Assembly (NCBI GenBank): GCA_963931865.1
Contig: OZ007516.1
Coordinates: 12,371,937-12,435,936 of the forward strand
Source of the DNA: Axinella damicornis
Taxonomy: Eukaryota; Porifera; Demospongiae; Axinellida; Axinellidae
Reading direction: 5' to 3'
DNA length: 64,000 bases
A program made the position numbers and the translations under genes. Shown piece after piece: positions 42,418 through 53,234 of this stretch. The notes below the pieces were generated by a model. The model was not told where the DNA came from. It did not search any database and saw nothing but the letters and a program-made list of their open reading frames with translations. Position 1 is the first letter of the stretch; each line of letters begins with the position of its first letter.

Positions 42418-42864
42418 CTATATACATGTAGCAAGGAGTGCACATCGTTTGGTGTACATACAGAAAATGAGTTTACAAAGAAGTCCTTGTTGTTGGGACA
42501 GCTTTAGTATTGAGAGGGCTTTTTCAGTGGGATTCAAACATAGAAACTGGTTTCCCTCTATCCCACACATGACACTGAGGAGGTCTGTCCTTTCATTTTG
42601 TAAGGCAGGGCAGTGCAGTAAAAAGTGTTCTTCATTCTCCACATCTAAGGAGCAGAGTTTACACAGCCTCTGCTGGAGAGGTCTTGCAGCACACCCGAAA
42701 CGACCTGTCTCCACCTCCAATGGGAGGCACCCCATTCTCAGGGCAGCCATTACTCTTCTCCAGTCTGCTGGAATTGGACCAGTCACATAGGCTTCTGCGA
42801 TACAGGTATCCAGGCATTTCTCGACCCAACAAATTAATCCACGTAGTTCTCGATTGTACTTCAA
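42418..42864 (-). pseudogene. 3' end of a second LINE (C-terminal zinc-finger-like region)
   Basis: Read on the minus strand, a 148-codon frame shows LRMGCLPLEVETGRFG, CKLCSLDVENEEHFLLHCP and ALQNER, the C-x2-C...H-x4-C module found at the C-terminus of many LINE reverse-transcriptase proteins. The reverse transcriptase itself is absent, so the copy is 5'-truncated as is usual for LINEs. The stop lies next to the minisatellite, which may have grown from the element's 3' tail (inference). Confidence 0.65.
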
Positions 42865-43625
42865 CTGATTTTCACTCTTTGCACACCGTCTTCAACGTCC
42901 AGGTCTCTAGTTTATTACTATGGTCACTTAAATTGTGTAACGTTATAATTTTAGGTACACGTGCATTTCAAACCGCCACATGTTGATTTTGCCATTCACT
43001 TCCATACTTCAAAAGATGGTCACTTAAATTGCGTAACACTATAATTTTAGGTACGTGCGCATTTCAAACTGCCATACGCATCAAAAGAGCAACCGGATGT
43101 AAAGTCACACCAATTGAAATTCATCCGTGCAAACGGGCCTATTAAGCTCATAATTATCTATTGTTATTCTCCGTGCAGCACTATGAGAAGATGATTCCTC
43201 GGACAAACCCAACGAGTACATTGAGAGTTGCATAGGGATGTCACAGCCTGTGGCAAAGGTATGCCCATGGTGGATTTTGAGCTAGCAATCTGTGTCTACA
43301 GTAACGGATCAAGGTAATTCGAAATAATCCCAAATATGGTTTGTAGTTACAGCCATGGATACTGCAGAAGACAATGAGTACTGTATTGTGCTCCATAGCT
43401 CTTTTAACTCCTCGTCGCTGTCCAATCACTCCAGTGGGAGCTTGGAACTACTGTTTGTCACCCATACCATTTATGGGTTCCTCAGGTGCTGCGCTTGATT
43501 TGTATGCAGTCTGTGGCCAACAATGGGTTAAAGCCAAAATTACTTGAGCACTACAAGAGAGAGATTCTGCAGGTAACTTGACTACGATCAACTATTGAAT
43601 ATTGCAATTTATCAATCTAAAGTGT

Positions 43626-43836
43626 TCCTTCCCTTCCCTCTCTCCTTCCCCTTCCTCCTCTCCTTCCCTCCCTCCTTCCGCTTCCTCTTCTCCTTTCCCT
43701 TCCTCCTCCTTTCCCTTCCTCTCCTTCCCTTTCTCCTCTCCTTTCCTCTCTCCTTCCGCTTCCTCCTCTCCTCTCCTTTTCCCCCCCTCTCCTTCCCTCC
43801 CTCCTTTCCCTTCCTCCTCTCCTTCCCTCCTCCCAG
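43626..43836. repeat. (CTTCCCTTCCTCCTCTC)n pyrimidine tract before VPS33A exon
   Basis: A long C/T-only tract directly preceding the CAG acceptor at 43836; it acts as an unusually long polypyrimidine tract. Confidence 0.9.
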
Positions 43837-44084
43837 GGTTATGGGTACGAGCACCTTCTCAGTCTCCACAACCTGGAAAAGGCTGGCCTGCTGAAGCAGC
43901 AGGAGAGTAAGACCTTCTCCAATATGCGGAAATCCCTCAGACTTGTCACTGATGGGGTGGATGAGATGGTGTGTGTCTTTCTGTCCATCTCTTCCTGTTT
44001 GTATCTTCCTGTTTGTCTATTCCTGTTTTGTCTCTTCCTGTTGGTCTCTTCCTGTTAGTCTCTTCCTGTCCACACGAGGTTTTG

Positions 44085-45225
44085 GAAGTGTGAAAGCCTG
44101 TACAGTCTGAGCATAAGCAGCTGTAATGCTGAATAAGTAGGCAAGACTGACAGGAAGTGATGTAATCACTTCCTTTCTGATGACATTCATCTAAGATGAA
44201 TCTCATCAGGCCGCCATTGGGTGGGCGAACCCAGATGGGGCACAACAAGCCATGCCAGAACCTGGCTGGCACCAACAGCCATACGGTCGTTTAGTTTGGC
44301 ACTGGCACGATCCACCACAGAAGTGGGGGTAAGCACTGCATCTCCGCCGAAACCAATGATGACCCATCATCTTAAGCTAATCAGGAGGAAGGGAGAAAAG
44401 CGCTCTAAGGAGAGAGCGATGAGGGTAGAACGGAATAGCGCCACAGGGAGACCGAAGCCTCGGCAGGAAGAGAGGCAAAGGGCCATGAGACAGAGTAGAC
44501 TGGGGACAGTGAAAAATCTGATCAGCTTAGACACCATCACCCGAGATCTTAACCTACATGCCCAAATCAGAGGATGGTTCGGTGACGGAAGTCTCTCTTT
44601 TGGAAGGCATGGGACAGGTACATGAGACCATGCGCACGGAAGAGGACGGAGTCAGCAACAATCACCAGGTGCACCTTGGTGTCTCCTGGGAACACATAAC
44701 AGTGCTTGCCTACTGTGTAATAGTATGGTCAGCTGCCCCCGTGAGTTGGCACGGGTACGACGTGCTTAAAAGCACGCAGTAAGACTGTTTCGTCCCTAAT
44801 TTAGATGGCGCCGGGACTCATCAGCAGGCTGCGCCCCTCCCGAAGGAGGAACCCCCAAGGGGTCGGGCTCAGGTCAGGCTCACAGAGCGGTTCGGTGGGA
44901 TAGGCAGGGTCATGCCACGCCACGAACGAGGCGCACCCGGAACGGGCAAGGAACCTCGAGGGCTCCATGGTGGTTGTGGCAGGATTGTTAGGGGCCTACC
45001 AACCTGCAGCTAAGCTCCCCATTAGCTTAGTCTACCAGCCCGCAGGGCTGCCATATCCCCGTCGTACCTGGTCAGTCCTTCCGGAGAGACTTCACGGCTC
45101 GGAGAACTGCCCGTACCGACACCACTTGACCAGTCGAGTCTTCATCCACTAGAGAAAGTGGCCGTCCGATCTTTTTCGACACCTACCAAAAGGGCGGTGG
45201 TATTTTTGCCTAAGCTTTTCTCAGA
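44085..45225. mobile_element. Candidate 1.14-kb insertion flanked by 15-bp direct repeats
   Basis: The 15-mer CCACACGAGGTTTTG occurs at 44070-44084 and 45226-45240, both within a CTTCCTGTTTGTCTC-rich VPS33A intron. The DNA between has different composition (GC-rich, with GGCCGCCATTGGGTGGGCGA and GAAGGAGGAACCCCCAAGG), and a 134-codon frame (44221-44625) of no known family. A 15-bp duplication would fit a non-LTR or SINE-like insertion, but I see no poly-A tail. Confidence 0.5.
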
Positions 45226-46010
45226 CCACACGAGGTTTTGAAGTCTGGCAGTGGAGTAGGCATTTGTGGCTCTTTCCCTTTCTGTTTGTCTCTTCCATTT
45301 TGTCTTTATGTTTGTCTCTTTCTGTTCATCTCTTTCTGTTCTACTTTTCGCTTCCTGTCTGCCCATCTCTCTCTGTTGCTGTTGCTCTATGGTGCTGTTG
45401 CTCTATGGGCTGATGAGGATGCCAGACTCAGTAGAGTGCATGTGTGGGTTTATTTAGAGACTACTCTTTCTCTTCCACCCATGCATCTCAAGAACCCTAT
45501 TAATCTCCTATGTGTTCTCAGGCTATGCTCCCCTGAGCATCAGGCTGCTGGAGGTACTGCTTGAGAGACCCAATGGATGGAACACCTTCGAAGAGGTGAG
45601 GCTCAGAGGCTTTCTCCAGCTTGTGTATGACTGTCACTACTCTAGGTAGAGATTGACGTGTGTGTGTGTATCTGTTGCAGGCGACAGCTCCTTTGCCTGC
45701 ACCTGCATTTCAGAGGGATCAGCCGGTAGTGAGGGGACAGGAGAAAAGGAGTAAGCGTCTGTATGAATCAGTAGTCATGCTTTGAACGAAAGGTTCTTGA
45801 AACAGTCTTGCAGTTTTGTTATTACTCCCTCCCTCTCCACTAGAGCGTCCAACTGCTGATCGTCCACAGGTGGTACTGGTGTTCTTTCTGGGGGGGTGCA
45901 GCTACGCTGAGATCTCCGCCCTCCATTTCCTCTCACAGAGGGATCTTGGTATGCAGGCATTGTTAACCTCGCCCCGCCCATGTGGGGGAGGTTCTAGTAC
46001 TCATCGTGTG

Positions 46011-46012
<2 letters not shown>

Positions 46013-46049
<37 letters not shown>
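46013..46049. repeat. (TCTG)n microsatellite
   Basis: Nine consecutive tetranucleotide units. Confidence 0.9.
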
Positions 46050-46479
46050 TACCGTTCTAGCGGGCGCTGCGTGTACTTCACGAGTGAGACCAAGGTATCA
46101 AAACCAAGCGCTCAACGTAAGGAACAAAATTAACATAGCAATTTGATAAAAATGTATAGTTCGAGAGTTATGACAGTTTTTAGCTCACCGCGAAAACTTT
46201 ACTTGGTGCTTGTGCCACAAAATCGACATCAGCGGGTCACTAGCGCTGTTACTAGACTACTGGTACGTGCATGAAGCGTGGCGTCTAGCGACACCAGCGC
46301 TACCACAAACCAAGCGGCACAAAGTAACAAACTGATGAGCTAGTGGGCTATCGTCTGGTTCCCGATACCAGACCCCGAACGCGCACGCGCACCGGATGAC
46401 ACGTGATACTTGCACGTGCAGTGCAGTATGCGCATAATGCGCAACAAAGACGGATCGGAGACCACTCGTGAACGAACCT

Positions 46480-46790
46480 ACCTATCTTCTACCTGGCTAA
46501 TAGAGCACCATGAACTTCTGCCCCCTTGGTGGCAACAACAAAGACAGAGACTGCTCGTGGGTCTACCGCCATGGCCGGTGACGTACCTGCTAGACTGCTT
46601 CAGCTAACGCTATTAAACCTGACTCACAGTTGCTGTGATGTGCACGAGTGTATGTTTAGTGTCATAATTTCTGTGCAGTCACATAATTGAGTCTGATGAC
46701 CGTCATGTGAATGCAACTGCTCCATGCATGTGCTGCACCTGCACTTCGCTCAGGCTCACCCTCCAATGTCCTGCATTCCGCTAGTAGATC
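46480..46790 (+). repeat. Repeat related to 53940-54430
   Basis: AACAACAAAGACAGAGAC, CTAGACTGCTTCA, GTGTATGTTTAGTGTC and CAATGTCCTGCATTCC occur in the same order and in similar form at 53960-54420. This is a diverged dispersed repeat. Confidence 0.55.
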
Positions 46791-46855
46791 TTATTGGTAC
46801 GCTTCGCTACATGAGGGCGAGGTTTACACTTTAGTGCTTTTTCATTGTACTAGAT

Positions 46856-46893
46856 TTACTACCCCATGTGTGCATGCACACATGGGGTAGTAA
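46856..46893. repeat. Perfect 38-bp palindrome
   Basis: TTACTACCCCATGTGTGCA meets its exact complement with no spacer. It is not related to the TAGCCTCG hairpins. Confidence 0.92.
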
Positions 46894-46965
46894 CCACATA
46901 CCATTCATCTTCAAGTGCTAACTTAGGAGGAGTCAAATACAAGTGCTGTGTATAGGAGTCAAATA

Positions 46966-47463
46966 CCGTAGGCGCTCTAATTATGCGTCCTTTCTAATTC
47001 TGCGTCAAAATCTCAAACCAATAATTTCCAATAATGCGTCGCACTCCGGGGACTAATTTGCGCAACGCGATTATAACGGCAGCATGGCAGCTAGCTCGAA
47101 GCGCGCACAGTACCGTTGAATGGCGAAGAGGGCTCATCACATCACTGCCTGTGAACGTTGGTGTATAAAGACACAGTTGCGATATGGCTGGGACATCAGT
47201 GAAGGTACGAGGCAGCAACTCACTTATGTATTCTGCGCCCCGAGGATACGGACGCCCCATGTAGAAGAAAAGGCAGCGACAGTCCGACAACCCGGAACAA
47301 AAACAACCGCTATGCAATAGCCTTGTCTACACTCGTCTGACTTTAGTACCTAGCGAGGTGTTTTCTAATCGTGCGTCGAAGTTTGGCTGACCGAATTTCT
47401 ATTGTTGCGTTGCATTTCAAAAATAATTATTTTTTGAGCGACGCATAATTTGAGCGCCTACGG
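46966..47463. mobile_element. 498-bp MITE with TA TSD, ends CCGTAGGCGCTC
   Basis: The ends CCGTAGGCGCTCTAATTATG and CGCATAATTTGAGCGCCTACGG are inverted repeats flanked by TA (46964-46965 and 47464-47465). It shares the TACCGTA start with the element at 32728. An internal frame (MAKRAHHITACERWCIKTQL) is not recognised. No transposase. Confidence 0.8.
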
Positions 47464-48839
47464 TACAGCTCAGTTTAACTTCAAATTTCTCTGATAATTG
47501 CATTCTTAGTGCAATCAGCGCTTCAATGACACCTATGCTGGACCCACCATCTCACGCCTTGCAGTCATACTATATATGGAAGACCTTTGTGGTACCGCAC
47601 AAAAGCCAATTTGTCTTTCACACTTTTATGTAATGGCCTCTTGCCGTTTAAGATGTTTGGGACGCGTGAATACCTACTACTTCGCTAGGACGGGCATGCT
47701 GAATTCGATGCTCCTTCGCGCCTTCAGCAGCTCATCGCTCCTGGTTCTATAGCATGCCAAACAGGAAGTCCTATGCATTTGGAGCTGCATATGATTGAAT
47801 CATGTTCAGAACTTTGCTTGTGTAAGTCCTATTGAATGAACAGTATCATTGTGATCAGCAATTAATGCACTCTAAAATAATCTCATGTTGTTGGGGGAAT
47901 GGGTGGTGAGAGGATCACATAATTATGTCCTCAAAGCTTATTGTCACCATAATTATCTGAAAAAAAAATGTAGTAGAGTTGCTGGATGGCTGCCTCTTGA
48001 TGTTGATATCTCAATCACTCTGCACAGAAACTTCCTGGTTTTGTGAGCTAGCATATAGCGTAACTGGCCAATGAGAGAGTCCAGTTCTCTCTCTTTCTGC
48101 TGTGCTTTTGCTTGCCCATTCTGCAACCAGCTCTGCCAACCACTGCAGCTTCTCTTGTGTTAGTTGCATTTGCATGTGGATGCATGGTGTCATGTTTGCA
48201 TGTGTGCGATCAATCATGTATGCACGCACACCTGGCACACTAGAATTCCCAATGTTGACAAAGTGGGAATTGACAAAGTGAGAAGTTGGCAAAGTGGGAA
48301 TTGATGAAGTGAAGTGACGAGAAGTGGGAATTGACCAAATGAGAAGACAGCAAATTAAAGTGTGGCCTTCACACTTGTCTGCTGCTGAGGGAACGAAGCA
48401 CAGCAAATTGTGATGTACACATATTCCTCTGAGTATGGTGCACTTAGTGTCATCTATAGATAATGTGCCATATAGTGAGTTGTTTCATGACTCTCCAACA
48501 ATTCAATTTTCAACCCATAATCGCGCTGTGCAATGCGTAGGTACTGTTGTTCAAGTACGTCACTAACTGCGTTCTGTTGACAGTGCCCTTGATCTACAAA
48601 GGCCTCTATCACTAGCTGTCCCTCATGTTGTGATCAAAATACGGAATTGGATGCAAGCAGCAAAAAAATAACGAGGCATCACTGCTAGTCAATGCACTAT
48701 GCACCAAACTTGAGAGCAGTGTTTCACCACTTTGCAGCGTCTTCATAATGCAAGCTGCAAACCTTAGGAATGTATGCAATTATTATCAGGTTGCAAGCTC
48801 CCATTACAGCACTGTTTATTCTGGATGGTCCTTCCCCTC
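47464..48839. other. No gene recognised; short GTGGGAATTGA repeats
   Basis: A small local repeat (GACAAAGTGGGAATTGA and variants) lies at about 48250-48345. About 47480-47540 shares an inverted block with about 39395-39440. No convincing exon. Confidence 0.4.
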
Positions 48840-48987
48840 AGGAAGCTGTGAAGCAGCGGGAGTCCGAGGTTGCAGTGCTTGGTAGGCAACTACAGCTACA
48901 GACAGTGGAGCTGGAGGACGCAAGGAAGAACTGCAAGACCAGTGAGGAGGTGCAGCAGCTACTGGAGCAGGCCAACATGGACATTGT
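48840..48987 (+). CDS. Isolated coiled-coil exon
   Basis: After a CTCAG acceptor, 49 codons encode a heptad-rich helix (EAVKQRESEVAVLGRQLQLQ, then EEVQQLLEQANMDI), ending at a GTAAGG donor. It looks like one exon of a long coiled-coil protein, possibly the same CLIP-like protein as the pieces at 35-37 kb, but that link is unproven. Confidence 0.45.
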
Positions 48988-49587
48988 AAGGATGAGTAGC
49001 CAAGTGTTTGTGAGCAACCGAATCCAGATTCTGGTGTCACTTGTTTTGGCATGTACAAACTTGTTTGTACCATCGTGTATGGGCAGATGAAAGGTACCAC
49101 TACAGAGTGTACTGCCGTATACCCTAGCTAAGCCAGCATGCAGTGTCTATTCACTGGACTGGAGACTCACCCAAAATTGCCTTTCCAGCCATCTTCAGTG
49201 TAGCACAGCATACCTATTCAGCTTATTAGATTCCTAAGCTTCCTCCCTTTGCCTGTTATACACCGGTTCCGTAGAGGTCAAAGGTCATGAAGTTGAAAAG
49301 CTTAGAAGAGCAGTCATTTGTGCAGAAACCAAACCCCAGCCATTTATTGAAGCATAGGAACCAGAAAGAATATTCCTATGTCATCTACTATGACTATCAC
49401 TGAAGCTCATTGTTGAAGCTCATTAAATATACATGTGTCCTTTGACCAGCTCGAAGAAAGGCATGAAAAATGCTTCAACAGGCTAAGCAAGCAAATCGAT
49501 AAGCATGTTTAGCTACTGAGAATGGCTGAAAAAGGCATATTTTAGCAGTGTTGGGTGAGTCCAGTAGTCCAGTCCAGTAGTATAGTC

Positions 49588-51800
49588 TAGGCTTGGGCGG
49601 ATTATTCCTGTTTTTCTACCTATTATTCTTTCATTTGATTCCCCTAAAACTTCCCATTATTCCCATAATCTAGTACCTATTATTCTCAGTATTATTATTC
49701 AGTTTTGCAGTCAAACACATGCGGACAGAAACACAGTTGTCACAGACTCACAGTTACCGATTGTATTGGTACATAAGTGAAGCCTTCACATAGTCAGCAA
49801 GAGATCTGTCGTGTCTTTTTGAAAATGAGTTATTTAGAAGAGAAAATACCCGCTCTGATACAGCGGATGAGGGTTGATGAAGTAGGACTTTTTGAGCAGC
49901 TGTGGACCAGTGGGGCAATTCAGAAGCATTTGTTTTCCACCACTGAAGAGGACAAACCATAGATGCAATTTCCATACTCCTTGCCAAGTAAGCAGGTAGC
50001 TCAGCCTTGAGGTCTGAAAGTGTCAAGTGATCGCAAAATGGGAACACAGTTAGCGAATCAACTGAAGAGGCTGATGGCCGAACTTCTTCCACTTTATGAG
50101 GGCTGAATAGTCTAGCACCCTTGATCAAAGTAGTGCCAAATGTGCGGTTCAATATAGTCAAAACCAGGTCGCACACACTCCACAGCATACCGGTACTCAC
50201 CCCATTGCCGCTGAGCCAAAGCATTGCCTCGACACATTTGCCTGGCAACTGCACTAACATTTGGAAGTGTGCACTCTGAATAGATGCCAGAACAGTGTTC
50301 AGAAACTCATATGCATATAGTGCCAGAGGGCCATCTCCCTCTAGCTTGTATACAGGTGGTCTTCACAAGACATTCACCTGCATCCACCACAGCTGCAAGC
50401 TCTATCCTAAGACAGGCATTCTTTGCAGGATCTGTAAGAATGGCAAGAAGCTTCTGGCGTGTAGCTGGAGCAAAGTCGTCATGGGTACTGAAAAATGGCT
50501 CTACATCCCCAAATATAGTTCCATGACAGCCTTCATGACTTCCCCCACCTGGTTTGGCAAATAGGAAGGCATACTCCTCCCACATTGTTCCAACCGAACC
50601 TTTGCACTATGGGAAAAAAAGTGAATTCCAAGCATCGATAAACTCCCCTAGAAGTGGAATTTTAAAGCACTCACCAGCCAGATTCACTGTGTGGGAAAAG
50701 TAGCCGATATCTACTAGGTTGGGGTAGATGATCTTGAGGGTACATAGAGCAACCCCATTCACTGATGCCCGATCTCTCATGACAGCTAGAAGTCGGTTGG
50801 ATGAAATGCTTAAGCATACAGAAAGGGTGTCAATCAACTCACGTGCGATCTCTTCCCCCTGCATGCTTTTAGCAAGTGTTTGGGCTCGAACCAAGCGCTG
50901 CTGTACGTTCCAGTCACTGTCTATGAAGCGAAGTACAACCACCAGGATCTCGCCTAGGCATGTCGTCCCATCAAAGATGACAGATACACACTTCAGGTCT
51001 ATCTCTTGCTTAAGTCGAATTTGCTCATCATCCAGAACAAAAGGGATCAGGTTAGCCAGGTGGCTTCTGTCAGTGAGTCTAGGACCATTCCTCTCCAGAA
51101 GTTGCCTGAAACAAGACAGCTTATTGAGGGGTATGCAAAGCAGTAAGGATGCTCACTCAATCCACCTGCTGTTCAATTGGCAAGGTTTCTCCCTCTAGGT
51201 GTGATGTCTGATTGTGCTTTTGCAAAGCTGTTACAATGTCACGTTCTCATGCATCTTTGCCTTCTAGTTTGCACTTTCCCTCCTTGTGCTTATCAGATTT
51301 CTTTACGACGGTAGCCTTCAAGCTTAGTTCTTCGCTGCATGCACCACAAAGGAGTTTGCCATTCGAGACGGATAACGCCTCACTGGGATGTTTCTTTACA
51401 CGCTGAGCTGGAGTTATGGACTTCGGGTCACAAAGACTCCGACTGCAGCTCCGTTTCTTCCCTGTAGGAGGGTTTGCGCGCTTCCTTGATATCTCAGCTG
51501 ATTTCGGGCAGCGAAGGACGCTCACCAGTGATCTCACTTCAGAGGATCCGGAGTCACTGTCATCCCAATCAGACTCAACAGACTCTGGGTACGTGTCTAC
51601 TGAACTACTAGTACCAGCCATCAGGAACTAGCTTGTAGCATGCAAAGTGTAGTGGCGGTTTTGCTAGGCTAGGCGTCGGAGGGCTGTAGCTAATAGCTGT
51701 GGCGCGTTGTGCACGTGCACATTCATGGACTATTATTCCCACATTATTCCAGAATCTCCCCATTACCTATTATTCCTCCGGAATAATCCGCCTAAGCCTA
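49588..51800 (-). mobile_element. hAT-type DNA transposon, 2.2 kb, with 8-bp TSD
   Basis: The terminal inverted repeats (21 bp, one mismatch) are TAGGCTTGGGCGGATTATTC C at 49588-49608 and the complement at 51780-51800. Identical 8-mers GTATAGTC flank it (49580-49587 and 51801-51808), the hallmark of hAT elements. ATTATTCC-type motifs recur inside both ends as subterminal repeats. The interior encodes a minus-strand transposase in several frames. The clean duplication shows a fairly recent insertion. Confidence 0.93.
49754..51621 (-). pseudogene. hAT transposase, interrupted frames
   Basis: Segments read on the minus strand: 51621-51247 (acidic start, basic stretch, then a zinc-finger-like LLCGACSEEL region), about 51108-50607 (LTDRSHLANLIPFVLDD, SVIFDGTTCLGE, SNRLLAVMRDRASVNGVALC, FSHTVNLAGE), 50585-50307 and 50260-49754. 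The last segment holds the hAT dimerisation domain (WWKTNASELPHWSTAAQKVL, SSAVSERVFSLL, SLADYVKASLMYQYN). A short GT/AG intron probably separates the first two pieces. A stop plus frame change near 50605 and further stops near 50300 break the protein, so this copy is probably inactive though its ends could still be mobilised in trans. Confidence 0.82.
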
Positions 51801-52479
51801 GTATAGTCCTGTCAAGCGAATATACACTGCCAGCTACAGCCTATAGGGTGTGTTGTTGCCAAGCAACATTAATTTTATGTAAGGGTGCAGTGTTCTTATC
51901 AAAACTGTCAAAGGTAGCATAATTGATAATTACCTGAACAGACAAGGTCAAAAGAGGCCATAATTGAAATCACCATTCAATCCTAATGGAGATCAAACCA
52001 GAGGTTTATTCACCGCTGTAGCACACGCTGTGATCAATTTCTTGGATTCACCAGACAATATGCAATGCACTGTGCCACTGAGGTACAAGCATCGGTAAAA
52101 GGATAAGCATGGTCTAAGTGTGAAGTTCAAGGATTGTTATCCCGCAGCATCAACATGTCTTCAATGGCATGAGTGAACTTTTTTTGCTAGCATAATCCTT
52201 GGCAAATTTATCTGCTGTCTCCCTCGAGAAAAGCGGTAAATATGGCTTTTTGGTGAACTGAACTGCTCGTTTTTGCATGGCTATACAGCGTATCCGTAAA
52301 AGCTTCCATCATGCTCTGCACCTTGTGGCAGTGCACCTCCACCGCCCGAATCAAGTTGCTCACACTCTTCGTACCAGAGATTTTTGGTTAGAGAAATTAA
52401 GCCAATACATTTCATACGCGTGCACACGAAACCTTAATGTGAAGAAATTTGCATGTGATGGATATTATACGTAGTTTCT

Positions 52480-52765
52480 CTTTGCAGTCCACTTAGGCAA
52501 CTTGTGCGAATGCTGCAAGAGGAGAATGCTTGTACCTCAGACAATTGCAACAGCACAAGCACAGGCACTGGTGGCTTACTGATCTGCTTTTCCAATTCAG
52601 CAAGTTTTCGTGCAGTGGGTGCTCTGTCAACTGCAGCCTTAATTTGCTCATTGATATAAATTGAAGGAGGCAGAGATTGTACTGACAGTTGCCACCGTTT
52701 TGGATGTTCATTCCAAATCACAATGAACATGCCTCCTTCAATCTCATACAGTATACTGACTTCAG
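52480..52765 (-). CDS. Possible exon, unrecognised
   Basis: An open minus-strand segment with protein-like composition (EVSILYEIEGGMFIVIWNEH, YINEQIKAAVDRAPTARKLA) sits inside a longer frame whose other half is low-complexity GGGR. I do not recognise it. The region 51809-52480 shows no gene. Confidence 0.25.
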
Positions 52766-53234
52766 GAGTGTTTTCTTCCTCCTGCCCCTTCTCCCGGCCC
52801 CTCCCTCCCTCCCTCTTCCCCTCCCTCCCTCCCTCCTCCCCTCCCTCCCCCCTCTGCCCCACTATCCTCTCCATATCCAGACTGTTGTTTGCACTGTGAG
52901 GCGGGAGGAATGACAGAGGACACAAAGACCCCATTTGAGTCCTAGCAACAGGTGAAAAGTTCATGTGGCATTGCATCCCACCCCATGCAGATACATAGCA
53001 GCTGACTCCCTTCAGTACTTACTGTTACTGACGTGTGGACTTAATTGGGGATGTGCTATGTGCAATTTGCAACTTGGGAATGATGCTGGAGTGGGAATGT
53101 GTGGACGGCTGCCTAATGCTCTTTTAAATTTCACTGATGGAAAATAAACTACTGACAAGGCTCCCTTCTCCTCCACTTTCTCCCCCTCTCCCCCTCTTCC
53201 CTTACCCCCACAATTCTGCATGCAGTGGTTCCTT

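Larger units (their letters stand above)
40687..45948 (+). pseudogene. VPS33A: VPS33A-like SM protein, internally deleted and lacking last exon
   Basis: VPS33A is the Sec1/Munc18 subunit of HOPS/CORVET tethering complexes at endosomes and lysosomes. Exons: 40687-40860 (VIVWDEVLISPVGVIAEVQL, YLFFTRPKM), 41056-41137 (KRFVVVFVPKKAQHC), 43179-43258 (DKPNEYIESCIGMSQPVAK), 43486-43572 ([20 protein letters not shown]), 43837-43968 ([19 protein letters not shown]), 45522-45595 (GYAPLSIRLLEVLLE), 45681-45750 and 45844-45948 (VVLVFFLGGCSYAEISALHF). Order and orientation match VPS33A. About 230 residues of the middle SM domain are missing between the second and third exons, where a minisatellite and a LINE tail lie. 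The third exon needs a frameshift between HYEKMI and DKPNEY, and the first ends in an in-frame TGA. The last exon is not downstream but occurs at 16387-16580 and 56893-56702. I call it a degraded or misassembled copy. Confidence 0.82.

Noticed and set aside
43595..43910. Serine/proline/phenylalanine-rich and Lys/Arg-rich frames
   Set aside because: They translate the C/T-only tract before a VPS33A exon.
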